Source: Cardiocondyla obscurior
Taxonomy: Eukaryota; Arthropoda; Insecta; Hymenoptera; Formicidae
Direction: 5' to 3'
Assembly (NCBI RefSeq): GCF_019399895.1
Contig: NC_091866.1
Location: 1,285,501 to 1,349,500 of the forward strand
DNA: 64,000 nucleotides
Below are positions 1-12,300 of this stretch, in pieces. The notes below the pieces were generated by a model. It saw nothing but the letters and a program-made list of their open reading frames with translations, did no database searches and was not told the origin of the DNA. Made by a program: the position numbers and the translations under genes. How positions within the stretch are numbered: the first letter of the stretch is position 1; every line of letters begins with the position of its first letter.

Positions 1-150
1 GAACCAATCGCAGCTTCTGACTGTCACCAAACTGTAATTTTGCAGTTATTATAATTAAAATTATAACACATCATTAATATTAACATATGTAATCGCAAAT
101 AAAAATCAAATGCCAAACGGTTTATCAAATCGATACAATAATATACATAC
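1..150 (-). other. Start of intron after exon 31
   Basis: AT-rich intron following the GTATGT donor at 150. The rest of GAS2 is outside the window. Nothing else seen. Confidence 0.8.
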
Positions 151-380
151 TCTGTATTTTCCTTCGCCAACTTGGAAAACACGGAACTTTTGGCGACAAG
201 TGCACAGCATGACCAGCCGTTTAACTTCGTCGTGTATCTTGTCTGTGTCGTTATAGGTTCGTCGTTCTTCCCAATCGGGTCGTAAAGCGGCGATGAACTC
301 TTTCCAATCTATTAACCCTTCACCGTGACGATCGAAAAGATCAGCAACAGCGCCCATTTCCAAACGAGAAGTCTCGAATT
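151..380 (-). CDS. shot: shot exon 31: EF-hand 2 and start of GAS2 domain
   Basis: This 230-nt exon reads (K)FETSRLEMGAVADLF, then the second loop DRHGEGLIDWKE, then IAALRPDWEERRTYNDTDKI. GAS2 begins at HDEVKRLVMLCTCRQKFRVF and reaches QVGEGKYR at the donor AGA|GTATGT. GAS2 stabilises and binds microtubules, and the EF pair regulates it. Loop 2 has His and Glu at the calcium-ligand positions 3 and 5. The domain continues in an exon beyond base 1. Confidence 0.92.
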
Positions 381-3300
381 CTATAAATTTAACAATTATA
401 ATAGTAGAAAATAAATACTGTAGTTTAAATAATAAATAATATGATAAGTACTTGTATTCATAATTCCTTGAATGAAATCCTCTCTTGGTATAAGTCCATC
501 ATTATTTTTATCCATCTTCCTGAATAAGTCCGTCAATCTCGATTTCTTATGATTCATGAATTTCAGGAACTGTAATTAAAAAATTAATACTGCGTATTTA
601 AACAAAATTTGTGATAACTGGCGGAATTATAATTAGATTTTTATTTTTATCGAAAGTAAAAGAGAGAGATAAAGTTATTGTAAATCTTACCCGTTTGCGC
701 CAATCTTCCCAGCTAAAGTTAGCCACGCGATCCAGCTCCTGAATGTAATTATATTTATCCTGCAAACGACGTTGCCGTTCCCATGCCAGCATCCAAACGT
801 GACGCCATTTGTCCCAGAGAAGCTTAACTCTCGGGCTGCGGAATTCAGGCTCGGCTCCTTTACTGTTTGTAAGACGAAAAATATTAGATATATTTACGTA
901 CACAATATAAATGCATATCTTAGATATATAAATAAAAAAATATAAGATGTCATCTTAATTAAGGCAACTAATCACCGAAATAACTTGATAGAAATGTATT
1001 GAGAGTTACGACAGAATATTTGTAAAAATAAAGAACTTGGCAGCAAGTTCAAATGCAAATGTCGCATCTGAAATCCCAAAACTTCACACTATCATGACAA
1101 GACAAACAACTGCGTAAACGAAACAGTTTATCAAACCCAACCACATCCCGCATAAAAAAAAAAAAAAAAAAAACAAGAATCCCATTACCGAACCATTACT
1201 AAGTTGTATATGTTGAGTAGATTAGGTACGAGTAATGCCTGTTTGATTCGGATGAAAAATATAAAATGTAGAATGAACTGAAATAAAACTAAATATAACG
1301 AACCTTCCTTTGGGTGGAAATCGAGGGCCGATGTGAGGCAATGTAAGATCTGGCGTTCTGTCACGACCTGGGCTGCCTCGGCTAAACAGGAACATGCGTC
1401 ACGTCACTCAAACATTCTCTACTAAATAAGGTTTCTATAAAACGTTCTTCTTTCATACAGCTTTTTGGTTTATAAATTGTTTTTGTTTATGTAAATACTA
1501 AATTATAAAAATGTAAAATTTAATTAAAAATTTTATCGAGTAAAAACTTACAATTTTTATATACGTACGTGTAAAAATTATATTTAATAAATATTTTAAA
1601 AACCTAGTCATATTTTGTTTAAATAGAGATTGTTAATTATAATGATGTTTAAGCTACGTATATGCATATGATTTAAAGTATAACACAAAATATAAAATGT
1701 GAGTTTGTAAAACAGTGCAATGTACAGTGAGTTAACGAATATTGCAGTAACAAAAAGAAAATAAATAAGTGAACACAATTAAATTCTAAATTTCTTGTTG
1801 CTAAATATTGTGAAATTATTGTGCGTATTAGAATTATCGTGTGATGAAAATGTTGTGTCTTGAATATTAAAAAAACGTACAATAACAAACGCATACATTT
1901 CTACTGAAAACGCACATTTTAAACACAGAACGCTGCACTACAAAAAAATAAGACTACGGTAATAAAATTGTAGATAATATTTGCAATGTTATAATGAACA
2001 ACGCACCTTTGTTTACGAGGCTGAGACTGCTCATGCTCGTTATCCTGATAGAGATCCTTACTGAAATTCCATTGCAAAAGCAACATGCACAATTATACAC
2101 ACATACAAAACAATATATAAAAAAATTATTTAATCAACTGCAAGCATATAGCAGACAGATTCTCTCAAACATAATGTTCTATTTCTAAAATTGCAATGTG
2201 CACAGTGAAATTTGTGAAATAAATCAAATAAATAAATGCACAAACATAATTTTAACACACATATGAGCAGAAAGCAAATAAAGCTTAACAATTTGAATAA
2301 CGAAGCGTAACAAAATATAATACTGTGTATCTATTACATCACATAGCATTCATTACTTCATAAAACAAAAAAAATTTTAATCGTTCCAATAAATTGTACA
2401 AATAAATTTTTGATAAATACGTACGTAGGCGCTGGTGATCTGACTTTCGATATTTTTCTCGTATCCTTTATCGGCTTGATTTGCCGAGCCTTGCACACAC
2501 GATCAACTTCGTTTTGTCTTCGACTGGTATTCTCCATAAATTCTCTATGATCTGCGATAAGCATTTCGAGCGTGGGCCTGTCATCGGGCAAAGGTTCTAC
2601 TTCTAAGGCATTCAAAGTATTCTCCAAACCATCAAGCCAAGCTAATAATTCCTCAAGAAGATTATCAAGATCCTACAAAAATAAAAATATCTGTAATATC
2701 ATATTTTTATATAAAAAAAAAAATGCGAATATATATGATATAATAGAAACCTGTAGTCCCTGCATATGATTTTCCAATCTTTGATTCCTTTGGTAGGCCC
2801 ATGTCGCCACTTCTTCCCATCTAGACTGAATAATTGTAATCCAGTGTTTAATAACTGCTGCGCCATCAGGATGCGCTTTTCCAAGAATAATATGTGCCAA
2901 CTCTAGCGTGTTGTCTTTTTCAATTTCTTTAGTCTGTAACTCGCGGAGGAATCTCTGATGCTCCATTAATTGATTTCTGCTGTCCTGCTCGTCTTCTGGC
3001 AATGGTCCGGCGAATCGTAGTTTCATTTCCGCATCGCTTAACCATTCTAGCAACACGTGAACGGCTTTGTGAAGTCGTTCTGCTTCTCTGAGGGCTTCTT
3101 CTAATAATCTTGATTTTTTCGTCGATAGATTGGTTACTCTGTCCCAAAGGCTATTTAATTCGGATAACTGTGATCTAATCATCGAAGCGTCTTCAATAGA
3201 AGCTTTGGATTCCAACTCACGACCGGTCTTAATAACGGATTCCATTTGTGAGGCGCGTGACTCTAGATCTATTTCGAAAGTCTTGTGTTGCTCGACTAAA

Positions 3301-6300
3301 TTCGTAACTGTATCTAAATCACCGTAAAGTGGTCCAGGGTTGGCAAGATATTTTTCAGTCTTACTTAACCATTCCAGCAATGCCTGAATCGCATCTTTGA
3401 ATTGACCGGAGAATAATAATGCTTCTTCAAGTTTTCTTTGCCGGTCCACGCATTTACCACACACTGTAGTCCATTTATTTTTCAATTCATTTAAAAGTTC
3501 TCTTAAGGCAGGTTCATCAGACTTCGGTGCTTTATCTTTCAATGTTTTGCCGTTCTTCATGGTGTTATCATACGTGCTCTGTTTAACACTCAAAGCTTTT
3601 TGTACCTCACGATGTCTGTTAAGGCGCGATTTAATTTTGTCGGGATCGTTACCGCCAAGTCCATCGGCGGCGACTTCGTCTAATGTTCTCTCAGTTTCAT
3701 CCAACCAGTTCATCAAATTCGACCAGCTATCGTGGAATTCTCTAGCCTCTTTGTAACCGTGATCTAAAGCCCTCGTTCTCTCGGCTGATTTAGAAACAAC
3801 TCGCTCCCATCTATGTTGCACGCTTACGAGTAAGTTTCTTATAAGAATTACGTCTTGTTTTTGAGAGAAATATTTGAGATGAGTTCCTTTCTTATCGAGA
3901 TTCAACATAGTTTCGCGATGTACACCGACGTCTTTTTGGAATGCTTTGTGTTCTTCGATTTGTTGAAGTATAGTTTCCATGACTCTTGAGACCGGTTTAA
4001 GATTTGTGAGAATCTTTTCGGCGTTGGTCAACCAATCAACAAAAGCTTGTAATGCGTCATGGAACTCCGTGGCCTCCTTCAGAGCAATTTCCAACTTTAT
4101 CTTTTTATCGCTGGCGCGCGAAAGTACATTATCCCATTTTTGCTTCAACGTTCGTAAATTGTGATTTAATCCACCGGCGCTGGTCGTGTCAGCTTTCTTC
4201 AGGTATTCCTGCCCTTGTTGCAACACCGTTTCAACTTTCGGACGATTCTGTTCCAGCTCGTTGTAAACTTCCATAAAGCGTTCCAGTTGTTCGGACGCGG
4301 TCTCGGGCAATCCGCCAACCGGTTTAGAAGCTACTATCATGTTATCCACATCGCTCAACCACGACAGCAGGTCCTGTATCTCGGCGGTGAAGGACTGCGC
4401 TTCTCGCAAAGCATCTTCGAGTTCTCGTTGGCGATCAGCAGCACGTTGCAATAAATCTCGCCAACGACGATTCAGAGTGCCGAGTTTATCGGCTGTCGTG
4501 GAGGCTTCCGTAGTACCTTTGCCATCCTCAATTAATTGTCGTCCAGCATCGTTAAGAGTGTCAACGCTCGTCTGATGAGCTTGTATGTCGTTCACTAAAA
4601 CTTTCAGCTTAGCCAATTCGACTTCGATCACTTGTGGATCACCTGCAACTGGTTTGAGGTTATCTAACGTTCTGTCAGTTTTCTCGATCCATACTAATAG
4701 CTCGTCAAGAGCGTGTTGGAATTGACCGAGACGTAACAACGCGTTTTCAAGTAATCGCTGCCTCTCCACTAAACCTCTCAGTAATCCATCCCATCGTTTG
4801 TTCACGGCACCGAGTGGTTCTTTGATAGCTGCCGCTTGTTCAGAAGACGTTCTTTCCGTTAATTCGGCCGCTTGCCTAAATACGAAAAAAAAAAAAATAA
4901 ATAAATAAAAATTAAAAAATTAAAAAGTATTTTATTATTTTTTAACAACGTAATATACAGAATATTTGAAATAAAGTGTCTTCAAATAGCTGCAGGTAGA
5001 TAATGAGAATACAAGACAAAAAATCAAGTAAGATTTGCAAAATAATATTTAATTTTTCGTCTTTTATTCTCATTGTCACTCGCAATTATTTTAAGGAACA
5101 CTTTATGTCAAACGCCCTGTATAAAAAACGTATGTGTATTCAAACCACATAACACGAAACCACATCTACAAGGAGGACGGGTGTAAAACTTTCAACATGT
5201 TTAACTACCGGAGGAATTAATATCAACTGGATATTAATCACTGCCGTTTCCATATTATTTCTATATATAATATATAAATGAATGAATGATATTATCGTCT
5301 ACGAATTATCGTAGACGTTCTTTCCGTTAATTCGGCCGCTTACCTAAATACGAAAAAAAAAAAAAATTAATTAATTAATTAATTAATTAAAAAGTGTTTT
5401 ATTATTTTTTAACAACGTAATATACAAAATATTTGACATAAAGTGTCTTCAAATAGCTGCAGGTAGATAATGACAATAAAAGACAAAAAATCAAGTATAA
5501 GTTTCGCAAAATAATATTTAATTTTTCGTCTTTTATTCTCATTGTCACTCGCAATTATTTAAAGGGATACTTTATGTAAAACGCCCTGTATAAAAAACGT
5601 ATGTGTATTCGAACCACACAACACGAAACCACATCTACAAGGAGGACGGGTGTAAAACTTTTAACGTGTTTAACTACCGGAGGAATTAATATCAACTGAA
5701 TATTAATTACTGCCGTTTCAATATTATTTCTATATATAATATATAATTTAATGAACGATATTATCGTCTACGAATTCTCGTAGATTGATCACTTAATTTA
5801 CCGATACATGCGGCTGAATAATTGTCTCGAGGTAATATAATGGGCAGGATTTGATTAAATGTTTAACGTAAATTGTTAAAAGGGTAACAAAATTATTAAA
5901 TTAAACGAGGGAAAATAAACACGTTCAAAATAATATAAAGCCATGCTCTAACTACCAGTGACAACACAGAGAGAGATTGACTTGCCTTGTTAAACTCCTA
6001 TGTTCGGGAACCGGCGCAGAAAAATAAAAGTCGGGATTAGAAATTTTTACATTTTTTTTTTGTAAATCACTCATCGCAAATAATTTTCGGGTGAAAGTTG
6101 CACAAAGGGGACAATGCTGTGCACTGAACTCTTTGTAACGCCGTTAACATGTAGATTTAATTATCATACAAAAATTTTAATTTTTACCTGTTCAACGCCT
6201 CGACCTTCACCATGTGCGGATCCACTTCAGCCTTGAAATTAGCCAGCTGTTTGATCTGCTTCTTCACTTCATCGATGTCGCTGCCAAGCGGGCCCATCTC

Positions 6301-9300
6301 TGCGAATCTATCCTCGGCTTCCTGCAAGAACTCCAACAAGTTTTGCAACGTTTCGTGGAACTCCATCGCCTTTTCCATAGCGTCGATTAAATTCTCTTCA
6401 CGTCTGGCGTACAGAGCGGTGACGTTGTCCCAAGCTTGATCCAAATCTTCGATGTGCTTTCGCACTTCAGGTTTGTCCGGCTCGCCGCACAAGCCCATTA
6501 ATTCGTGTCCCGATGTTCGGACTTGCTCGACATCTGGCTTCGTCTGATCGATCTCTTGTCGAATTTCTTGCAACGCCACTTGCTGTTGTTGAATGGCCGC
6601 TGGTTGTGCCGCCGGTGGTGCCTGTCCGGCCAGCGCGTCCTGCAGTTCTCTTAAAGTTGTCATAACTCCATTTAGCTCGGCCCAGAATTTTTCGGCGACG
6701 GCTAAAGTATCGTCTAAAGTGTGTCCGCGATCGGTCGTGGCTTTTTGCACGTCGGTCCATAATCTGTTGAGCTGAGCCAGCTTGCGTTTGATGTCGTTTA
6801 CTGCCGGATCAGCTCTGTTACCAGCTTTAAGAATCACGTCATCCGCCGCTTTTTTAACGGCCGCGTAAGCTTCGGATCTCTGAGCGAGGTCATCTGCCAA
6901 AGCAGCGTTCTCTTCCATTTGATCGCGTAAACGAGGCGGATGGGCACTAATCGGTTCGGCACCGTTCACCTGATCGGCAGTAGAAGACAGCGCGCGCAGC
7001 ATACCTTCCAGTTTATCGGAGAATTGAGAAGATTCTTGCAATGCTTGTTCCAAGGCCTGTTGCCGGCCTCTTAACTCAGCTCTTAATGCCGCATAACGAG
7101 CGTTATCATTATCCAAAATGTCTTGCACTTTTATACCTTCTTCTTCGTTGCACAACTTGATAAGTGCCTCACCAGTCTTGTTAAGTTTTTCTACTAGAGG
7201 TTTATGCTCGTTAATACTTTGTATGAGAAGTTCGTTCTTATCCTGTTGCGCAGCTATTAAATCGGGTCGCAAAGCGGGCATAGGTAACATAGCAACTTGT
7301 TGTTCAGCTTCTTCGAGCCAGCTGACTAATCCAGCATGAGTATCACGAAGATGTTCCGCCAACGGTAGAGCTTGCTCGAGAGCTCCGAGTCTATCCGTTG
7401 ATAAAGCTGATACAATTTCCATCGTTTCGCGCAAATCTTCCATTTTATCTCTGATTGTAGACGTGTCTTCATGCTGAGCATTCTCGCGTATCACTTTTTT
7501 CGCAGTTGAAATAACGTCACGAACTCTACCCTTTTGACTCGATATATCATCGTTGAGTGCTTTATGTTCTTTTAATTGCACTCTAATAATTTCGGGTTCA
7601 CTGCTAGGTGGTTCGGCCTCTCGCAGCTGATTATCGACTTCTCTAAACCAGTCAAGAAGATCGTCGATATCACCAATCACTTCCAAGGAACGCTGCTTAC
7701 TCAACTGAATTCTTTCCGCCTTTCTCTGAATTTGTTCGGCAATCGCATCAAATCGTCTATTGTCTCTCGTTACAAGACCTTCAATGGTTGCAGCACCTTC
7801 TCCCGGCGACATTTGACACAGTTGTGGACCCACCGCGTTAATTTTGTCTAAAACGGGCCTGTATTCAGATATTTCCATTTCAAGTCGAATAATTTCTTCC
7901 TCTCGAGGTTCAGCGGACTGCAAAGCTGTTTCTGCACCCTGCATCCAATCCATCAAACGATTATGGTTATCGTGGAATTGTTGCACAAGTGGTAAAGATT
8001 CCTGAGCATGTTTCAAAAGATCAGAGCCACGCGTGACGAGATCGTTAAACCGTCGTTGTAGAGAATCCAGTTTATCCTTTAATTGAAGCGCTTCGTCACT
8101 CGAGATATGTTTCATTAATTCTAAACCTGAATCCACAGTACTATCAACTTCCGTTTGTCGTGTGGATACTTCTTCTGTAAGATCCGCTAAATCTTCCATT
8201 TGTTGTAAAAGCTTTTCCGTATGTACAGCCAAAATGCGATATTTTGACAATCGAATTTCCATATTTTCCATCCATGCTTGCAAATCTTGATAAGTGAGTA
8301 CAAGATGACGTAATCCTTGTCTCGAACGTTGCAGTAAACTACCGAGAGCTTCGGATCGTTCAACCAAAGCCGCGTATCTATCTGCTGCATCTTGTAACTT
8401 ATCGGCTAACGTAGCAGCTTCGTCTTCTCCTACCAGCGACATAAGTTGACTAGCTATTTCCGTGAGTTCACTGAAATCTGGTGTCTTCGAGATAATGTCT
8501 TCATGAAGTATGTCGTGCTCTTTAACACGCTGCTGTATTTTTTCCTCGTCGGTCGGGACTAACTCCATATCTCTTACTTTCTTTTCTGTTTTATCTAACC
8601 AAATAGCAAGAGGTACTAATTTATCTTGGAATCGTTTCGCTACTGCCATTGCTTGTTCAAGAGCATCCATTCTCTCTGCAGCGCTTTCCGTTAAATTATC
8701 GAATCTACCTATTAGATCATTCAATTGCTTCTCAATAATCTTACGTTCCTTGGGATCGGCGTCAGCAGCTACCTCTCGCCCCATATTGTAAAGAGAAGTC
8801 ATGGAATTTTGACGATCCAGCAGCATTTTCTTTAAGAATTTCTGTTCTTGCAATTGCGCCTTCACAACTTTGTAATCTGAAGATGGTGGTTTTTGATTTG
8901 AAACCATCTCCTCTGTATCGGTCAACCATTTCGCTAAGCCATCTAAAGCCTCTTGGAACTTGCCCGACTGTAATAATCCAACATCCAATCTGCGATCGCG
9001 CTCGTTCAGCTAAAACCAAATAATTATTAATTAAATAATTAAATAACATTTTATTCATGTATGTATACATAATATTAAAATAAATTTATTCATATTTAAA
9101 TACAAATTAAAAATAATAAATTCTTACCCTGTCTTTTAAATCGTTCCACCTTTCGTTCATTTTATCGACATCTCTTTCGATATTAGTGGTATTGACATCT
9201 CGTCCGGCAGTTTGTATAAGATTCTGTCCAAGCATATTACAATCTTCAACGGCGTGTGCTAACGGTTCGATCTTTTTAATTTTAAGAGTTCTAAAGTCTT

Positions 9301-12300
9301 CTTGTTGTGCTTTAATCGAATCGACTTCAGATCCGACAGGTTTAAATCTTCTGACTTGTTCGTTTGCATCATTAATACCTTCCATAACATCCGCATGCAA
9401 TTGATAGAATTCTTGTAATTTGTTTAATGTAGAAGTGAGTTCATCTTCTCTGTTACGCGCGCGCTCGTCCAATTTACCAATTTGTCGCTTGAATCCGTCA
9501 ACTTGATCTCTCGTCGCAACAGCATCGGCAGCGAAGCCATAATCAACCAAACGTTCGCCACGATTTTCTAAATCACCAATTTCTTCATAAAGTTTGTTAA
9601 TTCTGCTAATAATCCTGGAGGTATCCTCTAATTGGCCTCGTACAATCTTTATTTCTCTTCCGGGTGCTTTCATAGAGTCTAAATCTTTTTCAAGTGCGGA
9701 CAAATGTTGGCTAATTAATTTTGCTTGATCGTTAAATTGCGCAACCGCCGTTGCAGCGCTTTGTAGTTCGTTACATCTGTCATCCAATTTCGATTGCAGA
9801 TCATTAATACGATCAGTAACATTGTCAATTTCATCTTGCAAATGTGTTGCATCAACGCCTTGCTCGCCGGCCTTATTCACGAGATCGTTAGCTTGCTGTC
9901 TTACGCATTGTAAGGGCTTCTTCAAACTCGTTGTTTCCTCTCTCAAATTCTAAACATTACATTATTATTATTATTTATTTTGTAATAATTAATTAAATTT
10001 TTTATTAATTAAAATTTTGTAAAATAATTTTTATTCTGTTACGAAACAAGAAACTAAATATTACCTTTATTCTGTCAAGAAGTTTCGGATCTTTAGCTGC
10101 TCCACCGAGAGCATCATGTGACGCTAATTTATCTTCACAACGTTGCAAAGAATGCTGTAAATCGCGCAAGTTCTCATTAAAGTCCATTAGGTGACGTGCG
10201 GTATCCTCCAAAGATTGTGTTCTAGACAATAAATCTGCAAGAAAAAATAAAATTACAATAATAAAAAATATAAATTTAAAAACTGTAGTAAAAAATAATA
10301 TTATAACGTATTTAAACGTACCATTGTTTAATTTATCCCATCTCGTTTTCATAGCACTAAGCTCATTCTTTACATTTTGCTTATCAATGTCGCAAGCTCC
10401 GACAAATGTTTCGCCAAGCATCTTATTATTTTCGTATTCTCCAGAGTGTTTCCATACTTCGTTCCTGAACGACGACAATTCTTTCAACTGCTTTTCGATA
10501 TCTTTACGTCTGAAAGAAGTCGGAATCAAACTATCCAATTTATCTTCGGCTTGTCGAAGCCAAGGAAGAAATACATCTTGAGCCTTGTAATATTTCTTGC
10601 AATGCTCCGCGCAAGTCTGCAATCGAGTGTGTCTTTCGACAGTATCCTTTTTCAAACGATCCCATTGTGACTGCATCTTATCTAAGTCACGTTGAAGTGA
10701 CCGATTTTCAGCTTTTTGAGATCGTGCGAGTATATCGCGTCCTTTGTTTAACAGCATTATGACTTCGTGCTCTTTACCCATCACATTACGATAAATAGGC
10801 TAAAAATTGTAAAATATTTTTATAAATAAAATAAAACTTGACAAAATATAGATTAAAAAAAATTAACTTTTTAAATAATAATATATACCTCGTGATGATC
10901 GAGCTGCTGTTGCAAGATTTCTTTATCAGCGGATACTAACAGCTTTTCGGACATATTTCCAAGTTCGTCCGCCAACCATCCCAGTGTTCTGCTACAAGAG
11001 GCTTCAAATTGTCTTCCATCTCGTAGATTACCTTCGATCTCTGCTTTCCTATGATCCAGCTTCTTCTGCAAGTTATTGTACATCTTGCCGACTGTAGCGA
11101 GTTTTCCTTGAATTTCCGATCGCGATGCCGGGTCACTTAAAACTTCACACAGCTGTGCACCGGCCATCTCTACATCGGCTAACAGTGGTCTCTGACCTTC
11201 CAGTTGTCTTTCTAGATTTTCGATCTTACGAAGCTGTTCTTCAGGATCCTTTTCGAGAGGCAATTCATCTAAATTGTCTGAAATTCCTTGCAGAGCGTCT
11301 CGCAACCGGTTAAGACTGGCATCAAATTCACGACTAGTATCGACAGCGTCTCCCAAACTCTGAGCCCTCTCGTCTAGTCGTCCCATTTGATCTGCCCATC
11401 TCTGCAAAATGCTCTGTAATTTCGCGTTTATTTTCTGCCCGTCTATCGAATCTATGGATATCGTAACGATGATGTTTTCTCCGACTTGCACTAAATGATC
11501 CAATTGTGGTTGTTGAGTTCTGAACTCCTCTCGCAGAACTTGCACTTGTTGCACTTGACTTGCAACCATACGAGGATCGGGCGAAATTGGCCCTAACGCA
11601 CTCAGCATACGTTCTTTAGCACCGAGCCACGAATTAAGACCCTCGTATGTGTCATAGAAATCTTTGATGTCTTCCAAGAATTTAATTCGATCTTTACATC
11701 GATCTGAAATCGATTTCCACCGGCTGGCGACATCTTCCATTTCGTCATTCAATCTATCTACACCGTACGCTCCTTTCTTACGCCTAACCAAATCTCGCAC
11801 CTGCGTTCGAGTACTGTCTAATAAAGATTGTTTTTCATACATTTCTTCGATAAGAATTTTAACTTGCTTAGCTGTTTTGTCTGCATCATCTTTCGTTGCA
11901 GGCATACTTTCTTTAGGCAACTGCCGTTGAATCTGCCGAAAAACGAATTATATTTTACATAAAAACATATTTTATTTTAATACGAAATATTATATTATTT
12001 GAAGGTTATGTATAATAAAAAAAATTACCTTATCCAAAAATTGAGAGAGCACTTTCAAATGATCTAAATGTTTCTTCAACTCATCTCTAATGTTATCTAG
12101 TTCCGTTTGGCGATCCGATAATCTGACACCGAGTAATCCGTATCTATGATTAATCTCTGAAAGCTGCTGCTGAACAGGCGATAATTCCTCTAGATGGAAA
12201 CCGTCTTGGCTTGAACGACGGCTGCTGAATCCACTGCTACCACCTGGGGAGACCGGACTTTGAACCGCGTAGGATTTAGTAGGTGACGGCGAGCGACCGT

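Larger units (their letters stand above)
4845..5781. repeat. Tandem duplication (two copies of about 468 bp) spanning a splice acceptor
   Basis: Copy 1 is 4845-5312 and copy 2 is 5313-5781, with scattered substitutions and different A/TTAA tracts. The unit carries the first 31 bases of exon 25, its TTTAG acceptor and about 437 bp of intron with a palindromic element. The copies abut directly at AGACGTTCTTTCC. In copy 2 (upstream in the transcript) the exon-like segment reads TTTAG|G TAA GCG, an in-frame stop where exon 25 has CAA. Confidence 0.9.

Noticed and set aside
2673..2750. Continuation of the exon 25 frame past 2751
   Set aside because: The Phe/Ile/Tyr-rich tail is intron translation after CTACAG|GTTTCT; exon 26 joins in phase 0.
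4276..4575. Several plus-strand ORFs opposite the rod and plakin-repeat exons
   Set aside because: They are antisense shadows of long open coding exons, which leave other frames open by codon bias.
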